From NCBI GenBank assembly GCA_900491605.1, contig UESW01003833.1, positions 1,955,504 to 2,019,503 on the forward strand: a stretch of DNA of 64,000 nucleotides, read 5' to 3'. Below, one piece after another: positions 1-11,153 of the stretch. Within the stretch, counting starts at the first letter, position 1, and each line of letters starts with the position of its first letter. The notes under the pieces were generated by a model. It made no database searches, was not told where the DNA came from, and saw nothing but the letters and a program-made list of their open reading frames with translations. This stretch comes from Calamus simplicifolius (taxonomy: Eukaryota; Streptophyta; Magnoliopsida; Arecales; Arecaceae). Made by a program: the position numbers and the translations under genes.

Positions 1-4
1 CCGG

Positions 5-212
5 CTGAGTCGCCACTTGGGCAGCATACAAACCCCTAAGTTGGTTCAAAAGGAGCTCACTGGCATCGCGGCCCACGGGACACCACTCGACCCCGGCACA
101 GCGATGCCCCCGAGTCGGTTAAGACCCTAAAGGCTCCGTACCCTGTTGAGTCGCCACTTGGGTGGCACACAAACCTCCAAGTTGGTTCAAAAGGGGCTCA
201 CCGGCATCGCCA
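5..212 (+). repeat. Two-copy tandem repeat, period about 141 bp
   Basis: The block beginning TGAGTCGCCACTTGGG near 5 recurs near 146 with a few substitutions, and both copies run on through GTTGGTTCAAAAGG and GGCATCGC. It is probably the tail of a longer array to the left. Confidence 0.7.
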
Positions 213-313
213 GCCCATCAGCCCATTTAAAGCGGACCAAAAGAAGCAATCATCCCTTTTGAATTTTCGTGCACCTTTCGCCCAAAGGGCGGGGCGCCTG
301 GCCCTTAGCGCTC

Positions 314-325
314 AGGGGGGGGGGC
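314..325 (+). other. Polypurine tract of the left Gypsy element
   Basis: AGGGGGGGGGG lies three bases before the LTR start TGATATG. This is the normal place and composition for the plus-strand primer, and it fixes the element as + strand with 329-1985 as its 3' LTR. Confidence 0.7.
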
Positions 326-390
326 ATCTGATATGGCTGGTGTAGCCACATGCTGTCGCAGGGACAATCTCGACAAAATCGAGGCATTTT

Positions 391-1335
391 TACGCCCCAG
401 CCATTCTTGGTCGGCCCCTCTCGGCCCCGGCGTCTCCAAGCCCGCCGAGTCGGCCCCGACCTTCCCAGGTCAGTCCCTCTCGGCCTCGACGTCTCCGAGC
501 CCGCCGAGTCGGCCCTGGCCATTCCTGGTCGGCCCCTCTCGGCCCCGGCATCTCCAAGCGCGCCAAGTCGGCCCCGACCTTCCTAGGTCGGTCCCTCTCG
601 GCCCCGGCGTCTCCGAGCGCACCGAGTCAGCCCGGCCATTCCTGGTCGGCCCCTCTCGGCCCAGGCATCTCCGAGCCCGCCGAGTCGGCCCCAGCCATTC
701 CTGGCCGACCCCTCTCGGCCCCGGCATCTCCGAGCCTGCCGAGTCGGCCCCGGCCATTCCTGCCGACCCCTCTCGATCCCGGCGTCTCCGAGCCCGCCGA
801 GTCGGCCCCGACCGTTCCAGGCCGGCCCCTCTCGGCCCCGGCGTCTCCCAGCCCGCCGAATCGGCCACGACCTTCCCAGGTCGACCCCTCTCGACCCCGG
901 CGTCTCCGAGCCGCCGAGTCGGCCCCGGTCATTCTGGCCGGCCCCTCTCGGCCCCGGCATCTCCGAGCCCGTCGAGTCGGCCCCGGCCATTCATGGCCGA
1001 CCTCTCGGTCCCGGCGTCTCCGAGCCCGTCGAGTCGGCCCCGGCCATTCCAGACCGGCCCCTCTCGGCCCCGGCATCTCCAAGCCCGCCGAGTCGGCCCC
1101 GACCTTCCCAGATCGGCCCCGACGTCTCTGAGCCCACCGAGTCGGCCCCGCCATTCCTGGCCGGCCCCTCTCGGCCCCGGCGTCTCCGAGCCCGCCGAGT
1201 CAGCCCCGACCTTCCCAGGTCGGTCCCTCTCGACCCCGGCGTCTCCGAGCCCGCCGAGTCGTCCCCGGCCATTCGGCCAGCCCCTCTCGGCCCCGGCGTC
1301 TCCAAGCCCGCCGAGTCGGCCCCGGCCGGTCCCGC
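391..1335 (+). repeat. GC-rich minisatellite in LTR U3, about 16 units of 58-60 bp
   Basis: Units share the core CCGCCGAGTCGGCCCC, spaced 51-60 bp apart (cores near 441, 499, 559, 618, 677, 736, 793, 853, 912, 970, 1027, 1085, 1137, 1192, 1251, 1307). Two unit types alternate irregularly, one with GACCTTCCCAGGT and one with GGCCATTCCTGG after the core. The array is CpG- and CpNpG-rich. Confidence 0.9.
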
Positions 1336-1703
1336 CCTAGCACTTTCCGACCATGGTGGTCGGCCCCAGCCGCCCCTCATCAACCAGGCTCAACCTCGGC
1401 TCCCTCGGGAAGGTCGAGATGATCCAGTTCTCTCCAGATTGGCCCCAGCGTGGCCCCAGCAATTCAGGGAACCACCTCTCTGACTCGCGCCACCTGACAA
1501 CGCCAGATCCACCTACCCACTGGCCACGTTGTTGATGGACTAGACCCAACAACTCAGCAGCCCCACTAAATGATGGGACCTAACCCACCACCGTTTTCTC
1601 CCTTTCGATGGGACGGACCCACCAACCAGCCCAGATTCACACAACTTTCAAGAACCCTCAGACATTCCTTCCTTACGAAATCCCACTTGATCATGTCAAC
1701 CCC

Positions 1704-1710
1704 TATAAAA
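1704..1710 (+). promoter_or_regulatory. TATA box of the left Gypsy LTR
   Basis: TATAAAA in the context CCCCTATAAAAGG lies downstream of the minisatellite. Transcription would start about 30 bases further on, leaving roughly 250 bp of R-U5. Confidence 0.6.
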
Positions 1711-1985
1711 GGTGAATCCACTCTTTAAACAGGTATGCGCGATAATCCCTAGAGAATCGCTATCTTGAGATCCAGAGAGAAACCCCTTCTTCTCTGGAGC
1801 ACCTTTTCACCTAAAAAGAGCTCATCTGAGCTCATCTTCGGCTGTGACCTCAATTGCTAACTTGAGCATCGAAGGGTCCCACCAAAGAATCCTCTCGGTC
1901 CTGGGACTTCCTTGCAGGTAATCTGATGAAACAAAGCCTGAAGAATCCAAATGCACAGGATCAGTAATTGGGCGTCATCATATCA

Positions 1986-3060
1986 ATGGTCAGATGATGT
2001 TGTATCACTTGAGAAAGGAGGTACTTGTCACGCCATGCATCCAAGTTAGATAAGGATGCACAAAGTTTTTATCTAGCTAACAAGGTTGAGGTTTGACCTC
2101 CAAAACCTGCGAGTAATCAACCAATACCCTCAAGAGGTGGGCAGAAGAGGCAGAACAAGAACACAAATTGAATTTGGGACAACTGTCTTATGTTACACTA
2201 TATAATATATTATAATTATAATATTATTTTCATACAATTATAATGATAATATAATATAATATATTACATTATATTATATTAAATATTTAGTCATATTTTA
2301 TCATTATTATGTCATGATATTAAATATCATTATTCTTCTAGTTTGAACATGTGATTTTCATGCCTAATGAAAATTACTTTTTAAGTAAAATTTTGAAAAA
2401 GATTCAAATTTGAGTTTTCTTTGATATAGCATTAATCCTAATAGAGCATTTATCGCCTTTTGCATTACCCTAATTGTAGAATTTAATTGCAAATGAAATA
2501 AATTTCTTAGTGAAACTCACTTGTAAATGGATTCTCATGTTTGGCCCATGATACATAAAACTATGGAATTAAAATGGATCCTTATGCTAGGAATAAATGA
2601 TAATTAATTCAATATTTCATTTTCCTTAATTACCCACTTAACAATTAATTGGAAATGGTGATTTGAGAATTGTTATGTAAATTATATCCCAAACCACATT
2701 TAATTATATTAACTATAATTTATTTAATTATTTTTAATAATTTAGTATAATTATATTAAATTATAATTAAAATCATAAGTTATTAAATTATGATTATATT
2801 TAACTAGCCATTTAAAAATAATTATGATTATAATTTAATAATTATAATAATATTTAACTATTATTATATTAATTAGTATAATAAAATAAAAATAACAATT
2901 AATCCATAATATTATGATTATAAATTATAATAATTATTAATATAAATTTATATTAGAATTATATTAATAATATTATGATTGCACTACAATATAATTATTT
3001 TTTAATAATAATGTTATGATTTGATATTATAATACTATTATATTAGATATTATAATATTG

Positions 3061-3098
<38 letters not shown>

Positions 3099-3373
3099 TT
3101 GTTTTTATTAAATCTCTTCGGTTGGAATGCATCAATTAGTACAGGCCAATATTTTTGGCTCCTTGCACTTGGTATACATTACTTTGTTTCCGCATGCTAC
3201 AATGTTGAAACTGTAGGTGGCGAGAGCAAGCCAAACTATATAAAAAAGTGGAAATATTTTATGGCTAGTTCATGAGTCAATATCTGTTTCTATTGCTTCA
3301 TTCATGGAAACCATTTCACACCACACGAAATCCACCTTTGACTTCTCGCACAAAAATTTCGCGAGGGAGCACC
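1986..3373. other. AT-rich spacer between Gypsy LTR and lumen-protein gene
   Basis: No gene is seen. 2196-3120 is extremely AT-rich with many short self-complementary stretches built from ATTATAAT and TTAATAAT. A trinucleotide microsatellite sits at 3061-3100. The part next to 3374 should contain the 3' UTR of the minus-strand gene. Confidence 0.7.
3061..3100. repeat. (TAA)n/(TTA)n microsatellite
   Basis: About 40 bp of TAA repeats switching to ATT repeats, at the edge of the AT-rich tract and downstream of the lumen-protein gene. Confidence 0.85.
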
Positions 3374-3466
3374 TTACTTTACCTCAGAGCAGTTTCTTGG
3401 TCCCACAGGTTCTCTTAGACAATTTGATATTGCCATCACGGCGGCTTCAATTGATGCATCCTCCCC
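3374..3466 (-). CDS. Exon 6 (last) of the lumen-protein gene
   Basis: Follows an AATAG acceptor. Encodes 30 residues from GEDASIEAAVMAI to NCSEVK, then TAA at 3376-3374. It fits in frame with exon 5 and closes the conserved C-terminus. Confidence 0.88.
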   Translation of the reverse strand, partial: GEDASIEAAVMAISNCLREPVGPRNCSEVK

Positions 3467-6400
3467 CTATTCAACAAAGGTTAAAAAATCCAACTTATCA
3501 AAGATTAGAAAATTACCTTAGAGTAAATTAAAAATAGATAACCAATAGAGAATTATTGTTCTAGATAGAGAATCATGTAACATGACCATGGTGACTGTAT
3601 TTATTTTTTTAAAATTGTTATTTTAATTTCCAACATAGATACAAATGTCAGGTTTATTTAGTTTACCCAAAAGATTATTGTTGTGTTAGTTATATTATGA
3701 TTATATAATTTAAAATAACAATTAAAAAATTTGTATCTAAATAAACTTAGACAATAATGGCAGCAGCAGCAACAACAACAAAAAAATCTACTTTTTATCT
3801 TCAAAAGTGCAAGTTCAGTAACTAACTAAACCAGTTTGTTATAATATTTGTGTTACCATCTGGCAATCATATGACTATCACACTGGCATCAGAAGAAGAA
3901 AACCAAAGAAGAAGAAGAATACCACAGGATTGAAATGTTGGGCATTGGATTTCACAAAACCTTGCCATGAAAAATTAAGAATAATAGTATTGTTTCTGGT
4001 TAAATCCTGGTATAACACATTTATTGTATTGCATCTTTCCAACACCTGGTACTAGCAAAGAAAAATATGCAACTCTGTAAATATATTCACAACCAGAATA
4101 CTTTTTAGCATAGGCCAATATCAATTCCTTATATTGGTAAACGCATGCTTGGGACAACAATATATCTTTTAACAAGAATATATTTCCACTAATTGATACT
4201 AAATAAGCATTATGCACAACTTCAAGTAATTTGTTATACAAATCAGCACTACCCAGATATCTAACAATTACTAGCACATATCAAGATTCACAATGAAATA
4301 AGTGATGCTACAGAGATATTGCCAGAACTACGTGAACTTAATATACTTGCAGTGGGAAGCTTATACATTATTACATACCATAATGTTTATCTTTTGTTTT
4401 GATCCAAAATAATGAAATTTTTTAATCATTGTAATGTCTGATCTGATCTATAAATGGCTTTCAGATCATCATAAAAGAAGGAAAAAAATCACTAGTTAGA
4501 GTTTACAAACCATCTAAAGTAAAAACAGAGGCTATTTAGGATGCTTCAGTACAGGTTCGTAATGGGAAAGCAAGGCATAAGCCCATAACCACTAACAGCT
4601 TATGTTGATGTGTATCAGAGCCAAGAATAAAATTGGTGACAAACTGATATGCATTAATACAGGAAAGAACAACCAATCCAAAGGCACACATCTCTATATC
4701 ATGCTGATAACTTGCAAGTATGGTACTTAACTAAGATGCAGTTTAGGTATGGTTGACCACTTCAATCCTTGATGGGCATATAGTAGCTTCAAGAAATACC
4801 CAAGTGCTAATAAATGTCTGAAACTAGTAAAAAAACCAGTGCAGCAATTGACAAAAGATAAAGGTTACCCCCAAATAAATAACAATTATTCCTAGCCAAT
4901 CAATTGCTAAAAGAAATATATTGTTAAAAGAAATATTGTTAAAAGAAATATACCAATTAGAAAATACCTTTTCTTTCCAGTAAAACATGTTTCCGTACTT
5001 CCCTGATAGGCGACTCCAAAAACTTCGAGGTATATCCAAATCAACAGATGCACCAACATTGAAATTCAAGATATTTCCTGATACATACACGAAAATACAC
5101 AAAATTGGAGGCAATATTTGAAGGATCGAAGTTTGTGAACTGAGAAAAGTCATGCATCAGGTGAAGATGGTTTGTTGTCTCTACAATCTTTCGGACTCAA
5201 ATTGGATGTTATTCGAGATTGCAGTTTCAAATATTACACACTTAGCGCAAAAGATGGTAAGATATTATTTCCAAAGAAATACCATAGAATCTTCAAATGC
5301 TAAGACCAAATAGAGCCGTAAGTTGCAGATTAGACTACAAAGTTCTATACATTGTTGAAGAAAACAAGGATACAGCCAAATCAAATTATGTTCTTAGATC
5401 TTATATAATCTCAGGAAGAATTTGTAGCATATTGGTCCACAAAGTTTAACTAGTCATGGGAAACTATCAACCATAAAAATGACAGTGACCCATTTGGTTA
5501 TAGTTCTTTTGTTGATCATCTTCCGTCAATCCAGGATAAACAAGTTATAAAGTTCAGATTTCTAATAATTAATATGATTTCATCTCCCAGACAACTGTAT
5601 GATAAATTTATGAGGTATTGATTCACTTATAACTTTCAACACTCAAAACTAAGATAGAGATAACAAGGAAATTTTATTTGCACAATGTCTTTAAAAATAC
5701 TACACTTTCTGATCTCTTCAGTCCAATATAAAGCATGGATGACCATGACTTCATGGCCAAAATTGCAAACTGAATGTTTTCTAGATCTTACCAAAGGTTG
5801 GATCAGCAACAAAAACAATGGTTCTATCATCAACTTGCCAGAAGTCTTTAACAGCTAATCCTGCAAAAATAACTAAATATATGAATAGATGAATAAATAA
5901 ACCATGAAGGAAAGAAGGGGGAATCTGTGGTACAGAGAAAAAGGAAAGCCAAAGCAGGGGTCTGTTTAGTCATCTCTATGCAGAGGTTCATACAAGTTTG
6001 CATTAATACTCTCTACTGGAGAGAGAGAGAGAGAAAGGAAATTTTCCAATCATTGGCAATCTCAAAAAGCACATTTCGAAAAGATAAGCACTAATGCAAA
6101 TTGACCAATGCTTTTGTGTGAGGACCCCATGCTTGAATAATTATAAGTAGTGCATCAGTTTAAATTTCAAATGACCATAACCTAAAGATGTTAGACTGAC
6201 TATTGGTAAGATGTCAAAACCAACTATATTGATTGCCTATGTAAGGGAAACACATATGCTAGAATCCCATCAAAAAGTATCCAATATAATAACGAATACA
6301 ATGATTGGTTATAATTTACCTGGAGTATTGGGATAATTTTGTGCAAGGATTCTTAGTTTAAATCCCGTATCCTTCTCAAGATCTGCTATCTCTTGACATA

Positions 6401-9400
6401 GTCGTTTCTCCTAGGAATGGTCTAACACATATCAGAATTTTGTTATTACTAACAACACCAGATAAAAATGCCACCAGATTAAAGAAGTGCCATATCATTG
6501 TTTAGAAATATATTAGATTGTAATAAGCTCTGCAGAACTGGTCCAATAAATGCATTTAATTTCGGAAATGACAAAGAAGAACATGATAAAAACTTTCACA
6601 ACATACAGCTGAACCCCTTCAGTACGAATCCAACTACCCAACAAATATATACACGTTGTACTATAGCAACTATATACATTACTTTGTGATATGGTTCCTT
6701 TTTTCCATTTTTCAGAGATAAGAACTTAGCAGAGCTTTAAATCTCATAGAGAATATACAGCACTAAAGGGAAAGGAGGGGATAGAGGAGAACAGAATGGA
6801 AAGATCAGGATACAAGAAAAGAATCAAGGCTAATTTTGAGAATCCTCAGAGAAGGAAATATCTTTTCTGAACTATTCTTGGAACGCCCCTCAACACCCCT
6901 TCAGCCAATCAGCTAAGAAAAGGATGGCATTTGCAATCAACTGAAGAGCCAACTAGCTAGCATAAAGAAGATATATTTTGTTCACATCTAATAAATAGAC
7001 CAGCACACAGAGACAGAGCATCCCAGTATGAGCTGCATGTTGTTGACGTGCAAAACTCTCCATGCCCCAAAACAAGCCAATCAAACTATGCATGCCATTC
7101 ATCTGACTGCTCCAGGGCTAAGGCTGCAAGGATAACCATAGAGAACATGATGATGGGGACATGAAGACCAGTTACACATGGGATAAAGCAAAAGAGAGGC
7201 CAAGGTTGCAACAAGAGCATAGCAAGGAAAGGTAGCTCACCTTTGTCCATAGCTATTCATGGCAAGCCAAAATGAAAAATTGCGAGAGACTAAGACCAAC
7301 TTGGATGATCATACCAATTTTTGGGTCCAGCTCACAACTTATATGCAAAAGATGACCGTCAACCACTGTTTCCTTTTGTGTTCTCTAAAATCTATATTTT
7401 TTCTCAAAATTTTCTACTTTTCTTACTCCTACGAGGTTCAATTTGGCCTTGGACCTAAACCAAGACTGGAAATAAATTTTGAATCTTATTTATACCTGGA
7501 CCTCATTTGAATCTAGCAAAACTTGACCAATCAAATCAACATAAGATGTTCAAGAAGTAACTTGTGAAATCATTCTGCAATTAACCAAACCAAAATCAAA
7601 CAAGTTAAATATTCAGTTTGGACAAAAAATGTTAATCATGGAAGATTTTATTACTGCATGCCTTGCTATAGCAGGAGGTGCAAGCAGTACCCTATGTAAG
7701 CTAACAGCAGTTGGACCCAGAAATCTTAATCATACTATGTCATCAGTCCCTCACAAACACGTTATTGGTGCTAACAGTACAATCAGTTGGCCGCCTCCTT
7801 TAACATGGGCTAATTTATTTGCTACATGCCTTTACAGTTTGACATGGGAAGTTGAACATTACAAGAACAAATCACACAAAAGGGTTCATGGACCAAACAT
7901 ATTAAGTTTGGATGAAGATTATGCTGATGGTTAAATTTTGGTCATTCCTTCCTTCTTTTGGTGCAATCACAGAAGAAAGCGCATGATATCAGAAATCTCA
8001 CCATTTTATATAGTTGCATACTCTGCCCTAACTGCTCCAAGTCCAAACATCCAAACCAAGATATGATGTACCGTCTGCTCAGGTGTCTTTATTTACACAC
8101 TTTTATTTGATTACCACTTCCAAAACCAAGTCAAAGAGGAAAACTAGAGAAAATGACACATTAGCAAACCAATATCTTGGCTTTTTAAACCTTCCATGAT
8201 TAATACCTTGACCAATATGTCAGCATACCTACCAACTTCATGAACCGATATGTTAGCCTAGCTGCCAACATTATGAATATGGCTACTGAACAAGGTTAGA
8301 AATGTTGAGGTACAAGAGCATACTGAACCTGAAGGTAGGTACAATATCCAGTGTATCGATGATTGCGCCAATGTACAGATGGGCATGCATAGATATTTCC
8401 AGAATGCTGTGTAGTTGGTACAGCTCTTCTACCACATGAATTCAATATCAGTGAATATTAATCCTCATTTGACAGAATCCTCCAAATTTTTGTTTTTTTT
8501 TTTCAATTGAACACAACTTTACTTGGATTTCTAAAGAATAATAGAAAAGCAAGGAGGGAGAACCATTACCCAGTTATAACGATTTCCAAGTCCCAAAACT
8601 CAATCCAAGCTTTGATCTGGTAAACCACTCCTTCTAGACATACTCCCTCATTTCGTTCCTAAATTCAAATGGTGGCTAATGATTGGAAAAAGGGTTGTTT
8701 TAGTCATCCCATGCTGTATCACTCAGTTTGGAGCAGACTAGTTCAATTTAGGGCGAATTGACCTCAATCCATCCCAAAACACTCGATTCAGGTTTGATTT
8801 GAGCAGTTCTGGTGTGGTTTAGGAAACATTGCTCAAACCAAGGCCCTGTGGTATTGGGATAAGTATGGGTACTTCTCAATGAGTATGTAATGGACAGACA
8901 AGTATTTTGAACCTTGTCTCTAAACAGTTCAAGTTCACATCTCCCCAATACAATGATAACTACCAATTGCAGACACTCCAAATGAAAGTAAAATCTAACT
9001 TTGCAACAAGGAAATACTCACACCTGGCCTGCAGAGAGAAACCCAGCAACATCTATGACTGGACTAAATTCTTGAGGAAGCAATTCTGGCTTGTTGACCC
9101 CAACTTTTGCATCAGCAGCACTAAGTCCTACATACGCCAGTCTGGTATCAGATATAAATCCAAATGGACCATGAATTTGCATCATGCATATAAACGACAA
9201 TGAGCCTTTTGCCAACTATTTATGTTAGTTTCTCAGTTAAAAGATATTTTAGATTTAAGAACAAGTTCTGCAACAAACTCAAGTAGATGACAATAAGCAG
9301 AAAGACATAAAAATTGCACGTAGTAAAAAAATCATCAAGATTATACCTTTTGCCAATTTTATCATTTTTATCAAACTTACCAAAATAAATTTCACATTTT

Positions 9401-10637
9401 TTAAGCATTAGCCAAAACTATGAATTCTCATAGACATATAGACTATTGAGAATCACAAGCTATATTCATCACAAGCTGTTTATTTAATCAATGAAATGAC
9501 AAATTGGAAGCACAAAAATAACAACACGACAAAATGATATTAGACAGTAGAAATTTTTTTGTGGTTAATGCTAATATGAGTATGATAACTTGTAAGAAGT
9601 TAAAATTTTAATGTGTAAGAATAGCAAACAAACATCTATGCATAGATAAAATCATTAAGTTCAGAGCCATCAATTATTAATGGCAATCAGAGAAGAAGCT
9701 TGGTAATTATAGTGCCAAAGCTTGAGCACATGAACAAGATAGCAGGCCATTCTAAATGCCGTGTTACAATATATATGAATGGAGGATTACATTTGATTGA
9801 CACTGGTCAAAAGCGTTTGACGCACGTGTGAGGCATATCTTCCCCTCTATGGCATGCACTAAATTGGGCGCATCAGCATATTATATATAAAATTTTGTCG
9901 AGTAGAGATGATCATACAAACGAAATCAAAGTATGCCCTCTTCCTCCGAAACATGCTCATTCTTTATGCATCATTCCAAATGGTATGCTGGCACTGAGAT
10001 CAACTAACACGTTGCTATTTCAATTTTTATTTTTGCTCACCCATCATACTTATACTAATTAGGGAATGAAAGAAGGTATATCAATTTATCTCATGCAAAA
10101 ACAAATTAATTATTATAGGTAACCATTTTTACCGAAGACTAACCAAGTCCAGGACTTCAATGTTCAAGGCTGTTCGACGCTATTGTTATGCAATCTTATA
10201 GCAGTAAACCATATGCGCAATTTCGACGTATAATTTCTTTTGGTAACATGAGGCTAAAAGATTTGAGAATTTTCCCAGGTCCAAGATGCAAGAAGTTCGG
10301 GGATTCAATAAAACATTATGCAAATCCAAACGACCACCCGGAGATCGAAACCAAGCATTCTATAAGAGACAATAAATAAATAAATGTGTAAAAGGAAAAG
10401 CAAAGAAAACCACGCCCAGAGGAAGTGCATACCAGATAGAGAGATTCCGAGAGCGAAAGCGCCGGAGAGTACGAATGTCAGCGACTTGGACCTCAAATCG
10501 TAGGCCCAATTCTTCAAATCGGGTGGGTTTGGATTCGAAGCGGCAGCCAAAGGGGAAAGAGTTCGTCTGGGGGCCTTTCCAGTCGTGGATAGCGCTGCTG
10601 GAAGCGGAAGGGAGAAGGGTTGAAGGAGATGCGCCAT
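3374..10637 (-). CDS. Thylakoid lumen 15.0 kDa protein 2-like, TPM-domain protein (6 exons)
   Basis: This is the only intact gene seen. Exons on the minus strand are 10637-10433, 9127-9024, 6410-6320, 5860-5792, 5077-4968 and 3466-3374; together they are 672 nt, 223 codons plus TAA. All five introns are GT-AG and every junction keeps frame. Residues 1-75 form a bipartite transit peptide: an S/A/P-rich stromal part, then KSLTFVLSGAFALGISLSG and an AxA-type cleavage site near SAADA. The mature part (from KVGVNKPELLP) is a TPM domain with FKLRILAQNYPNTPG, DFWQVDDRTIVFVADPTFG and YGNMFYWKEK, ending in NCSEVK. Length and sequence match, from memory, the Arabidopsis thylakoid lumen 15.0 kDa protein 2 family rather than TLP18.3. 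The lumen role is little known. A Lys, not a twin Arg, precedes the hydrophobic core, which suggests Sec-type import. Confidence 0.92.
4968..5077 (-). CDS. Exon 5 of the lumen-protein gene
   Basis: Follows an ATCAG acceptor and ends GAAAAG before GTATTT. Encodes GNILNFNVGASVDLDIPRSF and on through YGNMFYWKEK. Confidence 0.9.
5792..5860 (-). CDS. Exon 4 of the lumen-protein gene
   Basis: 69 bp between a TTGCAG acceptor and a GTAAGA donor. Encodes LAVKDFWQVDDRTIVFVADP and the next two residues. The usual ORF listing misses it because it is short. Confidence 0.9.
6320..6410 (-). CDS. Exon 3 of the lumen-protein gene
   Basis: Follows a CCTAG acceptor and ends ACTCCAG before GTAAAT. Encodes residues 104-133 beginning EKR and containing GFKLRILAQNYPNTPG, the first half of the TPM fold. 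Confidence 0.9.
9024..9127 (-). CDS. Exon 2 of the lumen-protein gene
   Basis: Follows a TATGTAG acceptor and ends CCAG before GTGTGAG. Encodes residues 69-103, including the lumen cleavage region SAADA and the mature N-terminus KVGVNKPELLPQEFSPVID. Confidence 0.9.
10433..10637 (-). CDS. Exon 1 of the lumen-protein gene (transit peptide)
   Basis: Starts at ATG 10637-10635 and encodes residues 1-68 plus one base of codon 69. It ends at CTATCTG before a GTATGC donor. It carries the chloroplast transit peptide and most of the thylakoid-transfer hydrophobic segment. Confidence 0.9.
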
Positions 10638-10768
10638 TTTACTTCCCGATGGTTTTTCGCCCCTTTTTTCCCTAAAACTCCGATATGTGGCTTAAACGTA
10701 TCGGGCTTGTGAACTCGTTATCTAGAGTTCCTCTTACAACCGATCCAAGCCTTTGTTAAATACTTAAA

Positions 10769-10774
10769 CACGTG
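10769..10774 (-). promoter_or_regulatory. G-box CACGTG upstream of the lumen-protein gene
   Basis: CACGTG (palindromic, in context ACACGTGT) lies 132-137 bp upstream of the start codon. G-boxes bind bZIP/bHLH factors and are common in promoters of light-regulated chloroplast-protein genes. A regulatory role here is inferred from position only. Confidence 0.45.
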
Positions 10775-10812
10775 TAGCCGTAGCTAAGTAAGGAATCGAT
10801 TGGTAAGGAGTA

Positions 10813-11153
10813 ATGTTTTGAAAATCAAATCGGACCTATCAGTCCAACTGATTCAATCGAAAATTGATGATCTGTTTGATTTAATTTTATTATTAAAATT
10901 TACTTTTATATGGTTCAATAAAAATCAAAAAAGTTCATTAAATCAGCCGAATTTTAATTGATTCGATCCGGTTTTTAGTTTTTTTTTTAATTTTTTATTT
11001 AAATTATATTTATATTTTATTATTTTATATTATTAAATTAAAATTTAATTATAATATTATTCGGTCCGATCAAATCGATTCATTCGATCGAATCGATTGA
11101 TCTGCAACCCAAATGTTAAGCTGATTCGTTGTTTAATCTGATTTTCAAAACAT
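10813..11153. mobile_element. MITE-like element with terminal inverted repeats (341 bp)
   Basis: The ends are inverted copies: ATGTTTTGAAAATCAAAT at the left and the complement of ATGTTTTGAAAATCAGAT at the right. The interior is rich in CGGACC/GGTCCG and AATCGATT-like palindromes and has no ORF. I could not find a clear target duplication, so the superfamily is open. It lies upstream of the lumen-protein gene, just beyond the G-box. Confidence 0.6.

Larger units (their letters stand above)
1..328 (+). mobile_element. 3' non-coding end of a Gypsy element (internal region, partial)
   Basis: This is the last part of the internal region of a + strand LTR retrotransposon whose body lies left of the window. 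It has no credible coding frame. It holds two imperfect copies of a segment of about 65 bp (starting near 5 and near 146, period about 141 bp) and ends in a purine tract directly before the LTR at 329. The GC-rich repeats resemble those in the 3' region of the Tat-type element at 33575-35335, so a Tat-type Gypsy is the likely source, by inference. Confidence 0.65.
329..1985 (+). mobile_element. 3' LTR of a Gypsy (probably Tat-type) retrotransposon
   Basis: The 1657 bp LTR is bounded by a perfect 7 bp terminal inverted repeat, TGATATG at 329-335 and CATATCA at 1979-1985. The internal-side boundary is supported by the polypurine tract just before 329. U3 holds a minisatellite (391-1335) and a TATA box at 1704-1710; R-U5 follows. 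The 3' target duplication would be ATGGT (1986-1990), but the 5' flank is outside the window. The 335-residue proline/serine-rich frame across the repeats is a by-product of the 59 bp periodicity. Confidence 0.8.
3467..10432 (-). other. Introns 1-5 of the lumen-protein gene
   Basis: Intron sizes are 1305 bp (10432-9128), 2613 bp (9023-6411), 459 bp (6319-5861), 714 bp (5791-5078) and 1501 bp (4967-3467). They are AT-rich and contain only short chance reading frames. I saw no recognisable transposon inside them, only a short GA microsatellite near 6020. This contrasts with the flanking DNA. Confidence 0.8.

Noticed and set aside
333..1340. 335-codon open frame rich in Pro, Ser and Arg, with several overlapping long frames on both strands
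   Set aside because: It lies inside an LTR and is an artefact of a GC-rich 59 bp tandem repeat; frames stay open on both strands alike and match no domain.
3975..4277. 100-codon minus-strand frame as part of the lumen-protein gene
   Set aside because: It falls inside intron 5, has no similarity to the conserved protein, and the true last exon is at 3466-3374.
10475..10675. 66-codon plus-strand frame over the gene start
   Set aside because: It is the antisense shadow of exon 1.
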